The notes: generated by a model from the letters alone, not told the origin. DNA of 64,000 nucleotides from Halorientalis pallida (GCF_004118325.1 NZ_RDFA01000008.1:97017-161016), one strand, 5' to 3'. Shown: positions 43,965 through 53,521, counted from the stretch's first letter. Numbers and translations are program-made.

Positions 43965-46703
43965 ATGGGAGAGCGCGAGCGACTGGCCGCCGAATCCGTC
44001 GACTTCGATCCTGCGGCCGTCGAGATCGACGATGGTGACGTGCTGGAGTTGCTCGAACCCGCGGTCCGCGAGTGGTGGGTAGAGCAGTTCGGCGAGTTCG
44101 TCCCGCAGAACGGTGGGTACTTTACGCCCCCACAGAAGGAGGCGATCCCGCTGATCCACGAGGGGACGAACGCGCTGGTCGCGTCGCCAACGGGCAGCGG
44201 GAAGACGCTCTCGGCGTTTCTGAGCATCATCAACGAACTGTTCCGCCGGGACCGCGACGGCGGACTGGAAAACAGTGTCTACTGTCTGTACGTCTCCCCG
44301 CTGAAGTCGCTGGCCAACGACATCCACCGGAACCTGGAGGTGCCGCTGGCGGGGATCACCGAGAAACTGGCGGCCCGCGGCGAGGACGTGGAGATACGCC
44401 ACGCGATCCGCCACGGCGACACCCCCGACAGCGAGCGTCAGAAAATGCTGGAGGAGACGCCCCACATCCTCAACACAACGCCCGAGACGCTCGCGATCCT
44501 GCTCAACTCACCGAAGTTCCGCGAGAAACTCCGGACGGTGGAGCACGTCGTCGTCGACGAGATCCACAGCCTCGCCGAGAACAAGCGTGGCACCCACCTC
44601 TCGGTGTCGCTGGAGCGACTCGAAGCGCTCGCGGAGACTTCACCCACGCGGATCGGCTGTTCGGCGACCGTCGAACCGCTCGACACGATGGCGGAGTTCC
44701 TGGTCGGTCGCGCCGAACCTGGTGGAGCCAGCCGGGACTACGAGATCGTCGGCACGCGGTTCGTCCGGGAGTTCGACGTGGAGTTGACCTGCCCGACCGA
44801 CGACCTCATCAACACCCCGCGGGACCTGATCACCGACCGGTTCTACCGGGAACTCCACGACCTGATCGGGGACCACACGACGACGCTCGTGTTCACGAAC
44901 ACGCGGTCGGGGGCCGAGCGTGTCCTCCAGAACCTCCGGGAGCGCTACGACGACTACGACGAGGACAACTCGGGCTGTCACCACGGCAGTCTCTCGACGG
45001 AGGAGCGCCAGCGCGTCGAGGAAATGCTCAAAGACGGGGCGCTGGACGTGGTGACGACCTCGACGAGCCTCGAACTGGGGATCGACATGCCCGACCTCGA
45101 TCTGGTGGTCCAGGTCGGTTCTCCGAAGTCCGTCGCCGCCCTGCTCCAGCGGGTCGGCCGGGCCGGGCACCAGCTGGGTGAGACCGTGACTGGACGGGTC
45201 GTCGCGCTCGACCGCGACGAACTCGTCGAGTGCGCGGTGATGCTGAAGAAGGCCGAGGAGGGGTTCGTCGACCGCGTGTTCGTCCCCGAGGACGCCCAGG
45301 ACGTGGCCGCCCAGCACGTCTACGGTATGGCGATCAACGGGCCACGGCCCGAGCGCGAGATCGACGGCATCCTCCGACGGGCCTACCCCTACCGCGAGTA
45401 CGACGACGAGGAGTGGGCGCAGTTGCTCCGCTACCTCACGGCCGATTACGACGGGTTGGAGGACCGCAACGTGTACGCGAAGGTGTGGCGCGACGAGAAC
45501 GACCCGCCCGACGGCGAGTACCACTACGACGACTTCCCGGTCGGCGAACGGCTGATCGGCAAGCGCGGCCGCCTCGCGCGGGTCATCTACATGACCAACA
45601 TCGGGACGATTCCGGACTCGTTCACCTGTGACGTGATCACCCGGAACGGCGACGAGTGGGTCGGCCAGCTCGACGAGGAGTACCTCGACACGCTCGAATC
45701 CGGCGACGTGTTCGTCCTCGGGGGAAGCAACTTCGAGTTCGAGTACCGTCGCGGCTCGAAGGTCTACGTCGATCGGACGAACGCCCGCCCGACCGTGCCG
45801 TCGTGGTTCTCCGAACGCCTCCCGCTGTCGTACGACCTGGGCCGAGAGATTCTCTCGTTCCAGCGGGACCTCGTGGACCGACTGACCGACGACGGACCCG
45901 CGGCCGTCCGTCGCTGGCTCCGGGAGTTCCCGCTGTCGGACGACAGCGTGCGTGCCATCACGCGTATGTACGAAGAGCAGTTGGCCTACGCCGGTCCCGA
46001 GAGCGTCAGCACGGACGGGCGACTCGTGATCGAGACCGAGATGGACCGGGAGTCCTACGAACGGCACTACTACGTTCACTCGAACTACGGCCGGCGGTTC
46101 AACGACGGCCTCTCGCGGCTGCTGGCCTACCGGGTGGCCCAGACGGCCAACGCCAACGTCCAGGTCGCCGTCGCGGATCACGGGTTCACGCTGTCGATGC
46201 CGCTCAACCGGAAGGTCGACCTCGCGGGTGTGCTCGAAGACGTCGACCCTACGGCGGTCCGCGCGGACCTCAGGACGAGCCTAGCCGGCACCGATATCCT
46301 GAAACGGTACTTCAGGATCAATGCGACACGCGCGCTGATGATCCTCAAGCGCTACAAGGGCCACGAGAAATCCGCCAGCCAGCAACAGGTCTCTAGTGAC
46401 ATGCTACTCGGGTTCGCCGAGGACCTCCCGAACTTCGCCGTGATCGAGGAGACCTACCGGGAGATTCTCTCGGACAAACTCAACGTGGAAGCCATCGAGA
46501 GCGTCCTCGGGGACGTGCAGGCGGGCGACGTCGAGATCGTCACCCGACGGGTGGAGTCGCCCACTCCGCGGGCGTTCGGGCTGGCGACGCTGATGGCTTC
46601 GGACGTGGTCCTCGCGGAAGACGAGAGCCAGGTCCTCCAGGAGTTCCACGAACGGGTCCTCGACGAGATCGACGAGGAGCGGAGCGTCACCACGGGCGGG
46701 TAA
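43965..46703 (+). CDS. lhr: Lhr-type superfamily 2 ATP-dependent helicase
   Basis: A 912-residue DExH helicase of the Lhr (large helicase-related) type. Walker A is ASPTGSGKT with Lys80; motif II is VVVDEIHSLAENKRGTHLS, motif III IGCSAT, motif V DVVTTSTSLELGIDMPDLDLV (in part) and motif VI LLQRVGRAGHQLGE. After the two RecA domains come a winged helix and the Lhr-specific C-terminal domain (FSCDV region, then LSRLLAYRVAQTANANVQVA and MLLGFAEDLPNF). Lhr enzymes unwind DNA and DNA-RNA hybrids with 3'-5' polarity, probably in repair. The ATG 43965 is preferred; upstream extension has no homology. Confidence 0.92.
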   Translation: MGERERLAAESVDFDPAAVEIDDGDVLELLEPAVREWWVEQFGEFVPQNGGYFTPPQKEAIPLIHEGTNALVASPTGSGKTLSAFLSIINELFRRDRDGGLENSVYCLYVSPLKSLANDIHRNLEVPLAGITEKLAARGEDVEIRHAIRHGDTPDSERQKMLEETPHILNTTPETLAILLNSPKFREKLRTVEHVVVDEIHSLAENKRGTHLSVSLERLEALAETSPTRIGCSATVEPLDTMAEFLVGRAEPGGASRDYEIVGTRFVREFDVELTCPTDDLINTPRDLITDRFYRELHDLIGDHTTTLVFTNTRSGAERVLQNLRERYDDYDEDNSGCHHGSLSTEERQRVEEMLKDGALDVVTTSTSLELGIDMPDLDLVVQVGSPKSVAALLQRVGRAGHQLGETVTGRVVALDRDELVECAVMLKKAEEGFVDRVFVPEDAQDVAAQHVYGMAINGPRPEREIDGILRRAYPYREYDDEEWAQLLRYLTADYDGLEDRNVYAKVWRDENDPPDGEYHYDDFPVGERLIGKRGRLARVIYMTNIGTIPDSFTCDVITRNGDEWVGQLDEEYLDTLESGDVFVLGGSNFEFEYRRGSKVYVDRTNARPTVPSWFSERLPLSYDLGREILSFQRDLVDRLTDDGPAAVRRWLREFPLSDDSVRAITRMYEEQLAYAGPESVSTDGRLVIETEMDRESYERHYYVHSNYGRRFNDGLSRLLAYRVAQTANANVQVAVADHGFTLSMPLNRKVDLAGVLEDVDPTAVRADLRTSLAGTDILKRYFRINATRALMILKRYKGHEKSASQQQVSSDMLLGFAEDLPNFAVIEETYREILSDKLNVEAIESVLGDVQAGDVEIVTRRVESPTPRAFGLATLMASDVVLAEDESQVLQEFHERVLDEIDEERSVTTGG

Positions 46704-46844
46704 CCGCGGTAACGTTCACGTACGCTGACACCGGCGGGCACCGTCTACCCGAGAGCGAGGAAAGCGGACGCTACCCCGGCTGGTATCAGTGGGCCCCCGG
46801 CAACGTCATCCCGTCGACGTGTCTCGAAATCCTCGATTAAGCTC

Positions 46845-46850
46845 ATATAG
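46845..46850 (+). promoter_or_regulatory. TATA box of the 44-aa gene at 46874
   Basis: ATATAG within gctcatatagg lies 24-29 nt before the ATG at 46874, the usual distance for a leaderless haloarchaeal transcript. Confidence 0.55.
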
Positions 46851-46873
46851 GCACCGTCTGTTACCTCCGAGTG

Positions 46874-47008
46874 ATGCAGCAAAGAGAAAACCAGGGCCGG
46901 TTCGTCGAGGAAGAGGCACCCGACGGTACCGTCGTCATCTACGACTCCCAGAACACCCGCGCGTGGCTCCAGTCCGACGCAGCCGTCGATCTCGGCCGAC
47001 AGACCTGA
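46874..47008 (+). CDS. 44-aa conserved haloarchaeal protein (GTVVIYDxxNxxAW core)
   Basis: A short gene not covered by usual length cutoffs. The product starts MQQRENQGRFVEEEAPDGT and contains GTVVIYDSQNTRAWLQSD, a pattern recurrent in small haloarchaeal proteins of about 45-60 residues (I believe DUF7331). The TATA box at 46845-46850 supports a leaderless start at the ATG 46874. The product is acidic with a beta-hairpin-like core. Function unknown. It is divergent from, and near, the minus-strand lipoprotein gene. Confidence 0.75.
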   Translation: MQQRENQGRFVEEEAPDGTVVIYDSQNTRAWLQSDAAVDLGRQT

Positions 47009-47096
47009 CCGGTCGAAATCAGGACCTACTGCGGATAACTCACAGTTACCACCCGATATTCCGCCGAAATCGTCGTCGACGGCGCTACGAACCCAG

Positions 47097-47420
47097 TCAG
47101 CCGGACATCCCGTCGTCGGTCGTCGTCTCACCGGACACGCTGTCGTCGTCGGTCGTTCCATCGTCCATCCCACTCTCGGTCATGCTATCCTCGGTCGTGC
47201 CGTCGTCCGACATGTCCTCGTCGGACATCTCACCGCCGTCCGACATGTCGTCTTCGGTGGATTCCTCGTCCATCGTGTCGTCGTCGGAGCCCCCACCGCC
47301 GCCGTCCGTGGGCGTACCGTCGTCTCCGCCACCGCTGTCCAGACAGCCGGCGAGGCCGACTGCGGCGATTCCACCCGTCACCTGCACCATCCGCCGTCGC
47401 GTGAATCTGTCGTCCGTCAT
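47097..47420 (-). CDS. Predicted Tat lipoprotein with Met-rich acidic low-complexity tail
   Basis: A 107-residue product (MTDDRFTRRRMVQVTGG start). The signal has RR, a hydrophobic core (GGIAAVGL) and a lipobox LAGC (Cys25), typical of haloarchaeal twin-arginine-exported lipoproteins. The mature part is nearly all Asp, Glu, Ser, Thr, Gly, with about eight Met residues in MSD or MTE contexts (DDMSDGGEMSDEDMSDDG). It has no folded domain that I can see. The Met/acidic repeats might bind metal ions, but this is speculative. The Tat and lipobox reading is direct from sequence. Confidence 0.75.
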   Translation of the reverse strand: MTDDRFTRRRMVQVTGGIAAVGLAGCLDSGGGDDGTPTDGGGGGSDDDTMDEESTEDDMSDGGEMSDEDMSDDGTTEDSMTESGMDDGTTDDDSVSGETTTDDGMSG

Positions 47421-47546
47421 GTTGCAGGCCGATCGAGGACGTTTCAACTAAATTCAATTTTTCGAGGTCGGCCCGAACTCCCTTTCGGATGGGAGCGGAG
47501 TCGGTCCGTACTCGTGTCGGATTCGTTCTAGAATTCGGAGGGAGCG

Positions 47547-47768
47547 TCAGCGGTTCCGGCGCTGGTCTTCGAGGAGGCGTGCTTTCTCCTCCATCTGCGC
47601 GATCACCGACTCCAGGCCGGTGTTGCTACTGGCGTGAGCGTCCCGCACTGACGCGTCGAGGACCGACGGGACGAATCTGGACTCGTCGGACTCGTCCGAG
47701 TCCTCGCTCCCGGCCGTTTCGGTGAGTCCCAGGCGGACGCCCAGTCGCTGGAGGGCATCTCGGATCAT
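47547..47768 (-). CDS. Small hypothetical protein
   Basis: A 73-residue protein from MIRDALQRLGVRLGLTETAG, with an acidic, Ser-rich centre and a C-terminal helix (NTGLESVIAQMEEKARLLED) that could form a coiled coil. The ATG at 47768 is chosen; the frame stays open to 47840 but that part runs up to the end of larA. It lies downstream of larA on the same strand. I do not recognise a family. Confidence 0.6.
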   Translation of the reverse strand: MIRDALQRLGVRLGLTETAGSEDSDESDESRFVPSVLDASVRDAHASSNTGLESVIAQMEEKARLLEDQRRNR

Positions 47769-47836
47769 GAGTGGTACCACGCCCGTGTGGCAGATAAGTG
47801 TCCAGTCGAGCGTTCGTTCGATCCGCAACGGGGGAC

Positions 47837-49072
47837 TCAATCGTCGCTTTCGACCAGCAACGTGTTCAGCGCGTCCGGGACGACCAGCACGTCACTCCCG
47901 GGGTCGACTGCCTCGGCGACGGACTCTCGGGCGTGCATCAGACAGTCCTCGACGATTCCGGGGTGCTGGCTGTCGGTCACGTACACGTCGTGGTCCCGGA
48001 GCGCCCGCGCGACGACGAACGCCCGCTGTGCCCCGGGTTCGTAGCCCGCCCGCATCTCCTCGTAGAGCGCGTCGGCGCTCTCTGCTCCGCCGAGCCGGTC
48101 GTAGAACCGCCGTTCGCCGGTCCCCTCGCCCGCGCCCTCAGGGAGCACGGCGGGAATCACGACGCGCCCGCCCGCTCGAAGGGGGTTGCGATCGCCCAGC
48201 ACCACGTAGGTCGCCGCCCGCGTCGTCTGGTAGAGGTTGGCGTCTTTCGGCGCGCCGACACCCGCGATCACGGCGTCGTAGTCCTGGCTTACCGGCACCG
48301 AGAGGGCCTCTCGGCCGACGGCGGCCAGGTCTCCAACCACTTCTCGCGGCTGGCCGGCGCTCGCGCCGAGAAAGCCCGACGGGCCGTGGGTCACGTTCAG
48401 ACAGAAGTCGAGGCCGATTTCGTCGCCCGCGCGGTCGACTGCCTCGCGGAAGGAATTTTCCGCGACCCGGCCGAGGCGGACGCCCTCGTTGGCGAGCATC
48501 TCGGGGCCGTGGGTGTACCGGATCAGCGACTCGCTCCCGGCACCGATGGCGACGGTCTTGGCACCGCCGGAAAAGCCCGCGTACTGGTGGGGTTCGACCA
48601 TCCCTGTCGAGACCACGAGGTCGGCGTCGGCCACGCGCTCGTGGACCTCGACCGGGCAGTCGTCGACGGTCCCGACCTGCACAGTGTCCTCGGGGTCGTG
48701 ATTCGTCGCCAGGTCGGCGTGCTCGCCCAGCCCTGCCTCGATCTCGTCGTCGGTCATCGGCCGGTGGAGACCGAGCCCGATCAGCACGGTGACCTGCTCG
48801 CGGGGGACGCCCGCACGTTCGAGTTCGCCGAGGAGCACGTCCACGAGCACGTCGTCCGGTGTAGCGCGCGTCACGTCGGTCACGACGACGGTCACGAGGT
48901 CGTCGGGGTCCGCGAGTCGGGCGAGTTTCAGGCCGTGTGGATCGACCACGGCGCGCTCGGCCGCCCCTCGTACGTCGACCGTCTCGCCACCCGGTGGGTC
49001 CGCGACGGTCACGTCGCAGTCCGGGAGCGAGACGGAAATTTCGGCCTCGCCCAGCGGGAGCGTGAATGACAT
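47837..49072 (-). CDS. larA: LarA-type nickel-pincer lactate racemase family protein
   Basis: A 411-residue LarA homologue. Key stretches are TDVTRATPDDVLV, the nickel-pincer/histidine region IGLGLHRPMTDDE, NHDPEDTV, STGMVEPHQYAGFSGGAKTV and YTHGPEMLANEGVRLG. LarA racemises D/L-lactate with a nickel-pyridinium-dithiocarboxylate cofactor; many homologues act on other 2-hydroxyacids. No larB, larC or larE gene is adjacent, so the cofactor must be made by genes elsewhere, or the enzyme may use a different 2-hydroxyacid. The substrate is not decidable from sequence. Confidence 0.85.
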   Translation of the reverse strand: MSFTLPLGEAEISVSLPDCDVTVADPPGGETVDVRGAAERAVVDPHGLKLARLADPDDLVTVVVTDVTRATPDDVLVDVLLGELERAGVPREQVTVLIGLGLHRPMTDDEIEAGLGEHADLATNHDPEDTVQVGTVDDCPVEVHERVADADLVVSTGMVEPHQYAGFSGGAKTVAIGAGSESLIRYTHGPEMLANEGVRLGRVAENSFREAVDRAGDEIGLDFCLNVTHGPSGFLGASAGQPREVVGDLAAVGREALSVPVSQDYDAVIAGVGAPKDANLYQTTRAATYVVLGDRNPLRAGGRVVIPAVLPEGAGEGTGERRFYDRLGGAESADALYEEMRAGYEPGAQRAFVVARALRDHDVYVTDSQHPGIVEDCLMHARESVAEAVDPGSDVLVVPDALNTLLVESDD

Positions 49073-49112
49073 GGACGGGTCTGGGTCGGTGAGCGAAAAG
49101 AGCCTACCGGCG

Positions 49113-51860
49113 TCAGCGCGCCCACTCGACCATCCGGCCGTACACCGGATCGGTGCCGAGCGCGTCGGCGTCGCCCACGAGGACGAGCGCCTTCTTCGCC
49201 CGAGTCAGGGCGACGTTGATCCGGCGGTAGTCCTCGAAGATGGGGCCGTCGAGCCGGTCGGTGGCGACGAACGAGACGACGATCACCTCCTTCGAGGATC
49301 CCTGGAATCGGTCCACGGTGTCGACGGTCACGCCGGCCGGCGCGCGCTTGTTGATCTCGGCGACCTGTGCGCGGTAGGGTGCGATGACACCGATCTCTTC
49401 GGGCGGCACGCCCGCGTCGACGTAGAACTGGACGGTCTCGACCACCGATTCCGCCTCGACTGGGTTGGTGTTACCCAGCGCCCGTCCGTCGGGGTCGACG
49501 AACGCCACCGAGTCACGGAGGGTCGGGGGAAGAGCGTCCATCTCGACGCCGTCGAGGTCGTCGATGCGCTGGCCCGCCACCGCGCCCGTCGCGGGGCGCA
49601 ACCGTCCGTCGTAGAACTCGCGGGACGCGAAGGCCTGGATGCGCTGTGACATCCGATACTGGCGGTCGAGCATGACCCCCGCGTCGGGATACGCTTCGAT
49701 CAGCCGCTCGAACAGGGAGGTCTGGAGCGGCGCGGCGGCTCCGTCGTCGTCATCGTCGGCGGCCTGTACCACCGGCGGGAGTTGTTGGTGGTCACCGACG
49801 AGGACGGACTTCTCGGCCAGGGAGACGGCCGCGAGCGTCGCCGGTTCGGTCAACTGCCCGGCCTCGTCGACCAGCGCCACGTCGAAGGACTGCTCGCGCA
49901 TCACCGTCGAGCCACAGGACGCGGTGGTCGCCGCCACCACCGACGCGTCACGGAGCTGGCCGGCCAGTTCCTGCGGGTCGCCGCTGTCCGGGAGCCGGTA
50001 CTCCTGCATGTCCGGCCGGACACCGGTCTCGGTACCGACCCGGACGATGTCCTCGTATCCCTGCTCCTCCAGGGCTTCGATGGCATTGTCGACGGCGCGG
50101 TTGGTGAACGCGGTGAGCAGGACGCGCGCGCCCCGCTCGACGAGCGCACGCACGGTCCGGGCGAGGGTGTAGGTCTTTCCGGTGCCCGGCGGGCCGTGGA
50201 TCAGCGCCACGTCCTCCGCTCGAACGGCGAGCGAGACCGCCTCGTTCTGGGCCTCGTTGTTGTCGATGTAGACCGTGTCGTCCTCCCCGAACTCGGGCTC
50301 GCGGCGGCCGAATAGAACCGCCTTCTTCTCGGGGGACTGCTTGAGGACGGCGTCGTGGAGCGCGGTGAGCATCCGGTCGGTACCGATCTCGGAGGGGTAG
50401 ACGTCCAGCCGCCGCAACTCGACGGGTTCGTCGGTCGTGACGACGACCTCTTCGCCCAGTTGCTCGACGCGAGCCATCTCCGCCCGGCCGCGAACCGGGT
50501 GCCCGTCGCTCGCCAGCACCACGTCGCCCGCGCGGATCTTCGAGACCGCACCGGTGCCTTTCGCCCGGAGTTCCCAGCGGCCGCCCTCGCGTTCGGTCCG
50601 ACCGATGGGTTCGAGGTCGATCAGCGCACGGTCGTCGTCGGCCCGTTCCTCGCCGCTCTGCCGCCAGAGCTTCGTGTACTCGCGGTGGACCGCCCGGCGC
50701 TCGGCTTCGATGGCGCGGTAGAATCGGTCGAAGTACGCCCGTTCGTCCTCGGGGATGGGACTGCCGACCTGGCCGGCCTTCGATTCCTGGTCGAGCCGGC
50801 CCGAGACGGCCATGCAGGTGTCCTGCTCGAAGCAGTACTCACACTTGGCGTCGGCCTCGAAGCCCGTCGGGACACTCATATCGTGTTCCATCGCTGCGAT
50901 CTCGTTGCGGGTGCGGACGACGAACTTCAGGAGGCCGGGGCCGAGCGAGAACTCCTTCGCCGGCGAGAGGTCCCCCGTCTCCTCGGTCCGTTCGACGGCG
51001 GCGTTCTTGGTGTAGAGCAGGGTCCCGGTGTCGGGCGCTTCGGCGGCGTGGTCGCCGGCTGTCGGATCGACTCCCTCACCGCCGTCTGCGGCGGTCGCCG
51101 CCCCGTCCGCGACGGCCTGCTCACCGAGCAGGAGGGCGTAACAGGCCGCCTGGATCTTGTCCTGGAAACGGGGTTCCCGCTTCGTGTTCTTCCCGGTCTT
51201 GAGTTCCACGGGGCCGCCACGGCGAACGGCGTCGGCCCGGCCCTTCAGGCCGTAGGTCTCGCTGACGAGCGTCTGCTCGGAGCGCCACTGATCGGTGTCT
51301 GTCAGCGTCCCTTGCTGGAGCCAGGCCTCGATGGCGCTGGCGTGATCTCGCACTTCGGCGGCGACTGCTTCGGGGTCCTCGTCCAGTAGCCCGAGTTCGA
51401 GGCCCGACTCGGCGACGTGCTCGTCGATAGCGTCGTCCAGGTCCCGGCCTCGGAGGAGGTCACCGAACACTTCGTGGACGATGGTCCCCTTGACGACAGG
51501 GTAGGCCAGCTCCAGCCCGGAGAGTTTGTTGAGGTAGTACATCCGGGGGCACTGCACCCACGAGCGCACGTCGGTCACGTCGACGAGGAACCCGGGGTCC
51601 ACGACGACCATCGACTCCCGCTGGGTGGCGTACTGAATCTCGCCCCGGAACTCGTCTTCCTCGGCGTTCGTCACCAGCAGGTCCATCCCGGGGTCGAGGT
51701 AGTCGGTGGTTTCGGCCCACTTCCCCCAGAGTGTGACCGTCACGGCGTCGCTCGCGCCGCCATCGGGCCGCATTCGAACTTCCGCGAGGTCGCTGGTACC
51801 CCGACTGGTCTCGACCGTTCGGGAGTCCCCGACCTCGACGACTGGTCCGCGGAGTTGCAC
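49113..51860 (-). CDS. dna2: Dna2-like nuclease-helicase
   Basis: A 915-residue nuclease-helicase. The N-terminus (VQLRGPVVEVGDSRTVET) is an OB-like segment; a PD-(D/E)xK nuclease follows with CPRMYYLNKLSG, the acidic GRADAVRRGGPVELKTGK core and the CEYCFEQDTC cluster, giving four cysteines for a 4Fe-4S site as in Dna2/AddB. The helicase has Walker A LIHGPPGTGKTYTLA, DEAGQLTEPATL (motif II) and DRFQGSSKEVIVVSFVAT (motif V/VI). The GTG at 51860 is preferred to the TTG at 51887 because it keeps a TATA-like cttttgtt (about 51888-51895) about 30 nt upstream. Dna2 processes Okazaki flaps and DNA ends. Confidence 0.92.
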   Translation of the reverse strand: MQLRGPVVEVGDSRTVETSRGTSDLAEVRMRPDGGASDAVTVTLWGKWAETTDYLDPGMDLLVTNAEEDEFRGEIQYATQRESMVVVDPGFLVDVTDVRSWVQCPRMYYLNKLSGLELAYPVVKGTIVHEVFGDLLRGRDLDDAIDEHVAESGLELGLLDEDPEAVAAEVRDHASAIEAWLQQGTLTDTDQWRSEQTLVSETYGLKGRADAVRRGGPVELKTGKNTKREPRFQDKIQAACYALLLGEQAVADGAATAADGGEGVDPTAGDHAAEAPDTGTLLYTKNAAVERTEETGDLSPAKEFSLGPGLLKFVVRTRNEIAAMEHDMSVPTGFEADAKCEYCFEQDTCMAVSGRLDQESKAGQVGSPIPEDERAYFDRFYRAIEAERRAVHREYTKLWRQSGEERADDDRALIDLEPIGRTEREGGRWELRAKGTGAVSKIRAGDVVLASDGHPVRGRAEMARVEQLGEEVVVTTDEPVELRRLDVYPSEIGTDRMLTALHDAVLKQSPEKKAVLFGRREPEFGEDDTVYIDNNEAQNEAVSLAVRAEDVALIHGPPGTGKTYTLARTVRALVERGARVLLTAFTNRAVDNAIEALEEQGYEDIVRVGTETGVRPDMQEYRLPDSGDPQELAGQLRDASVVAATTASCGSTVMREQSFDVALVDEAGQLTEPATLAAVSLAEKSVLVGDHQQLPPVVQAADDDDDGAAAPLQTSLFERLIEAYPDAGVMLDRQYRMSQRIQAFASREFYDGRLRPATGAVAGQRIDDLDGVEMDALPPTLRDSVAFVDPDGRALGNTNPVEAESVVETVQFYVDAGVPPEEIGVIAPYRAQVAEINKRAPAGVTVDTVDRFQGSSKEVIVVSFVATDRLDGPIFEDYRRINVALTRAKKALVLVGDADALGTDPVYGRMVEWAR

Positions 51861-52070
51861 TTGCGGGGGAACCGGCCGAGCGAACAAAAGCCCTCCCCCT
51901 TCGCGACTCCCGACCGACCGGTTCGCGGGCCCGGTACGCTGGGCTTACTACGGGGCGGGATCACCCCGCTGCGACGGGCTGGCGCACGGTACAGGGTGGA
52001 TAACAATGGGCACTGGACGGGACTGACCGACGAACACGCCCGCGGTCACGCGACCCGGGCAACCGCCCAC

Positions 52071-52937
52071 ATGAATCGGACACAACTCACGACACTGGTG
52101 GTGGCGCTCGCGTGTTTCGGTGCGGTCGGTGTCTCGGCCACGACGCTGTCCTCGTCGGTGGCGGCCGACCCCTCGGACGCCCTCGACCCGGACTACGAGG
52201 TGATCCCCGTCGCCGGGGAGGGCCTCGCTCAGCTCGAAGCCGCCGTGGCGGGCGACGGCCGATCGTCCGCACCCGTCGGCGGCGACGGCGGATCGTCCGC
52301 GCCCGTCGGCGGCGACGGCGCCGAGAGCCAGGGTGACGACGGATCGAGCGACGACCGAGCGGAGAGCGACGAGCGCGACGGCGACGATTCCGGCGGTGCC
52401 GACGACAGCGCGGGGAACGCGGAGAGCGACGAGGGTGGGACCGGCGAGAGCGCCGGCGGCGACAGCGATCGCGGGAGCGGCGGCAGCGGTGACGGAGACA
52501 GCACGTCCCTCGTCCCCGGCGAGCGGTTCACGCTGGTGGATCTGCTCACACTGCTCGTCCTGGCCGCGCTGATCGCGGCGACCGCGTGGCTCTGCTACCG
52601 CTATCGCAACCGCTTCCGAGGGCTGTTCGCGACCGACGAGTCAGGGACCGACGACGATCCGCGGCCGGTCCCGGACGGACCACCCGCCGACGACAACCTC
52701 GTGTTCGAGAGCTGGGACGAACTCCTGTCGGACCTGGACGTGGACCGACCGGAGACACTGACCACCCGGGAGTGTGCCGACGCGGCCGCCGAGGCCGGGT
52801 TCGACCGCACCGAGATCGAACGGCTCCGACTCGACTTCGAGGCCGTCCGCTACGGCGGCCAGCCGGTGACCGACGACCGCCGTCGTCGCGCCCGGTCGGC
52901 ACGGAAACGACTCGGCCTCAACGGTGAGTCACCGTGA
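52071..52937 (+). CDS. DUF4129-type membrane protein with Gly/Asp-rich extracellular segment
   Basis: A 288-residue protein with an N-terminal signal or first helix (MNRTQLTTLVVALACFGAVG), a long low-complexity extracellular part of about 110 residues (Gly, Asp, Ser, Glu; includes two copies of a 10-residue repeat), one further helix (TLVDLLTLLVLAALIAATAW) and a cytoplasmic DUF4129-like domain (FESWDELLSDLDVD, TTRECADAAAEAGFD). It is the first gene of an operon with DUF7269, DUF58 and DUF7519 genes. In other prokaryotes DUF4129, DUF58 and MoxR proteins form membrane-protein assembly or protease-linked systems; the function here is not known. The ATG overlaps no other gene. Confidence 0.78.
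   Translation: MNRTQLTTLVVALACFGAVGVSATTLSSSVAADPSDALDPDYEVIPVAGEGLAQLEAAVAGDGRSSAPVGGDGGSSAPVGGDGAESQGDDGSSDDRAESDERDGDDSGGADDSAGNAESDEGGTGESAGGDSDRGSGGSGDGDSTSLVPGERFTLVDLLTLLVLAALIAATAWLCYRYRNRFRGLFATDESGTDDDPRPVPDGPPADDNLVFESWDELLSDLDVDRPETLTTRECADAAAEAGFDRTEIERLRLDFEAVRYGGQPVTDDRRRRARSARKRLGLNGESP
52261..52320 (+). repeat. Two 30-nt tandem repeats inside the DUF4129 gene
   Basis: 52261-52290 and 52291-52320 are identical at 29 of 30 positions and encode two copies of SSAPVGGDG-type residues. Tandem units like this are prone to length variation between strains. Confidence 0.85.
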
Positions 52938-53521
52938 CCGGACGACGCGTCGCACTCCTTGCCGGCGGTTTGCTCGGTGCGATGGCGCTCGCTGCGGTCC
53001 TGTTCGACGGACTGGCCGAGATCGGCTCGACGGGTTGGCTCGCCCGGCCCGGCCACGACTACCTGCTGGCCGCGGGCGTCGGGGCGTTGGTCGTCCTCGC
53101 CGGCCTCGGCGTCGTGGCCGCCCGTTCGATCTCGGGCTTCGACGGCGCGACGCCGCCCCGGACCGAGGAGGTCCCGGCCGGGACCCCCCCTGGGGCTGAG
53201 ATCGACCGCGTGATCGCGGGCGACCTCGGGCCGAGAGCGCACCTCCGGGGCGAGAAGCGCGCAGCCGTCCGCGACCGACTCCGGACGGCGGCCGTCGAGA
53301 CACTCGTCCGGGCCGAGGGGCACTCCAGGCCGGACGCCCGGGAGCGCGTGGCGAGGGGAGAGTGGACCGACGAGCCCACCGCCGCGTCGTTCCTGTCCGA
53401 GGTTGGCCCGGGGTCGCTCGGCACGCGGCTGGTCGATGCGCTCCCCGGCGGGTCGCGCTTCCAGCGCCGGGCCGAGCGGACGGTGGCCACCGTCCTCGAC
53501 CTCGCGGAGGGAGAGTCGTGA
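52934..53521 (+). CDS. Membrane protein, DUF7269-like
   Basis: A 195-residue protein starting at GTG 52934, overlapping the stop of the DUF4129 gene by 4 nt. Two N-terminal hydrophobic segments (about 5-25 and 42-65) are followed by a cytoplasmic alpha-helical domain (EKRAAVRDRLRTAAVETLVR, ERVARGEWTDEPTAASFLSE). In haloarchaea this position between DUF4129 and DUF58 genes is occupied by proteins annotated as DUF7269; I base the name on layout and length. The following DUF58 gene overlaps by 4 nt. No function known. Confidence 0.7.
   Translation: MTGRRVALLAGGLLGAMALAAVLFDGLAEIGSTGWLARPGHDYLLAAGVGALVVLAGLGVVAARSISGFDGATPPRTEEVPAGTPPGAEIDRVIAGDLGPRAHLRGEKRAAVRDRLRTAAVETLVRAEGHSRPDARERVARGEWTDEPTAASFLSEVGPGSLGTRLVDALPGGSRFQRRAERTVATVLDLAEGES

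Noticed and set aside
46745..46846. 33-codon minus-strand ORF (MSLIEDFETRRRDDVAGG start) that would diverge from the 44-aa gene
   Set aside because: Its start lies on the TATA element of the opposite gene, it has no separate promoter, and I have no recognisable family for it.
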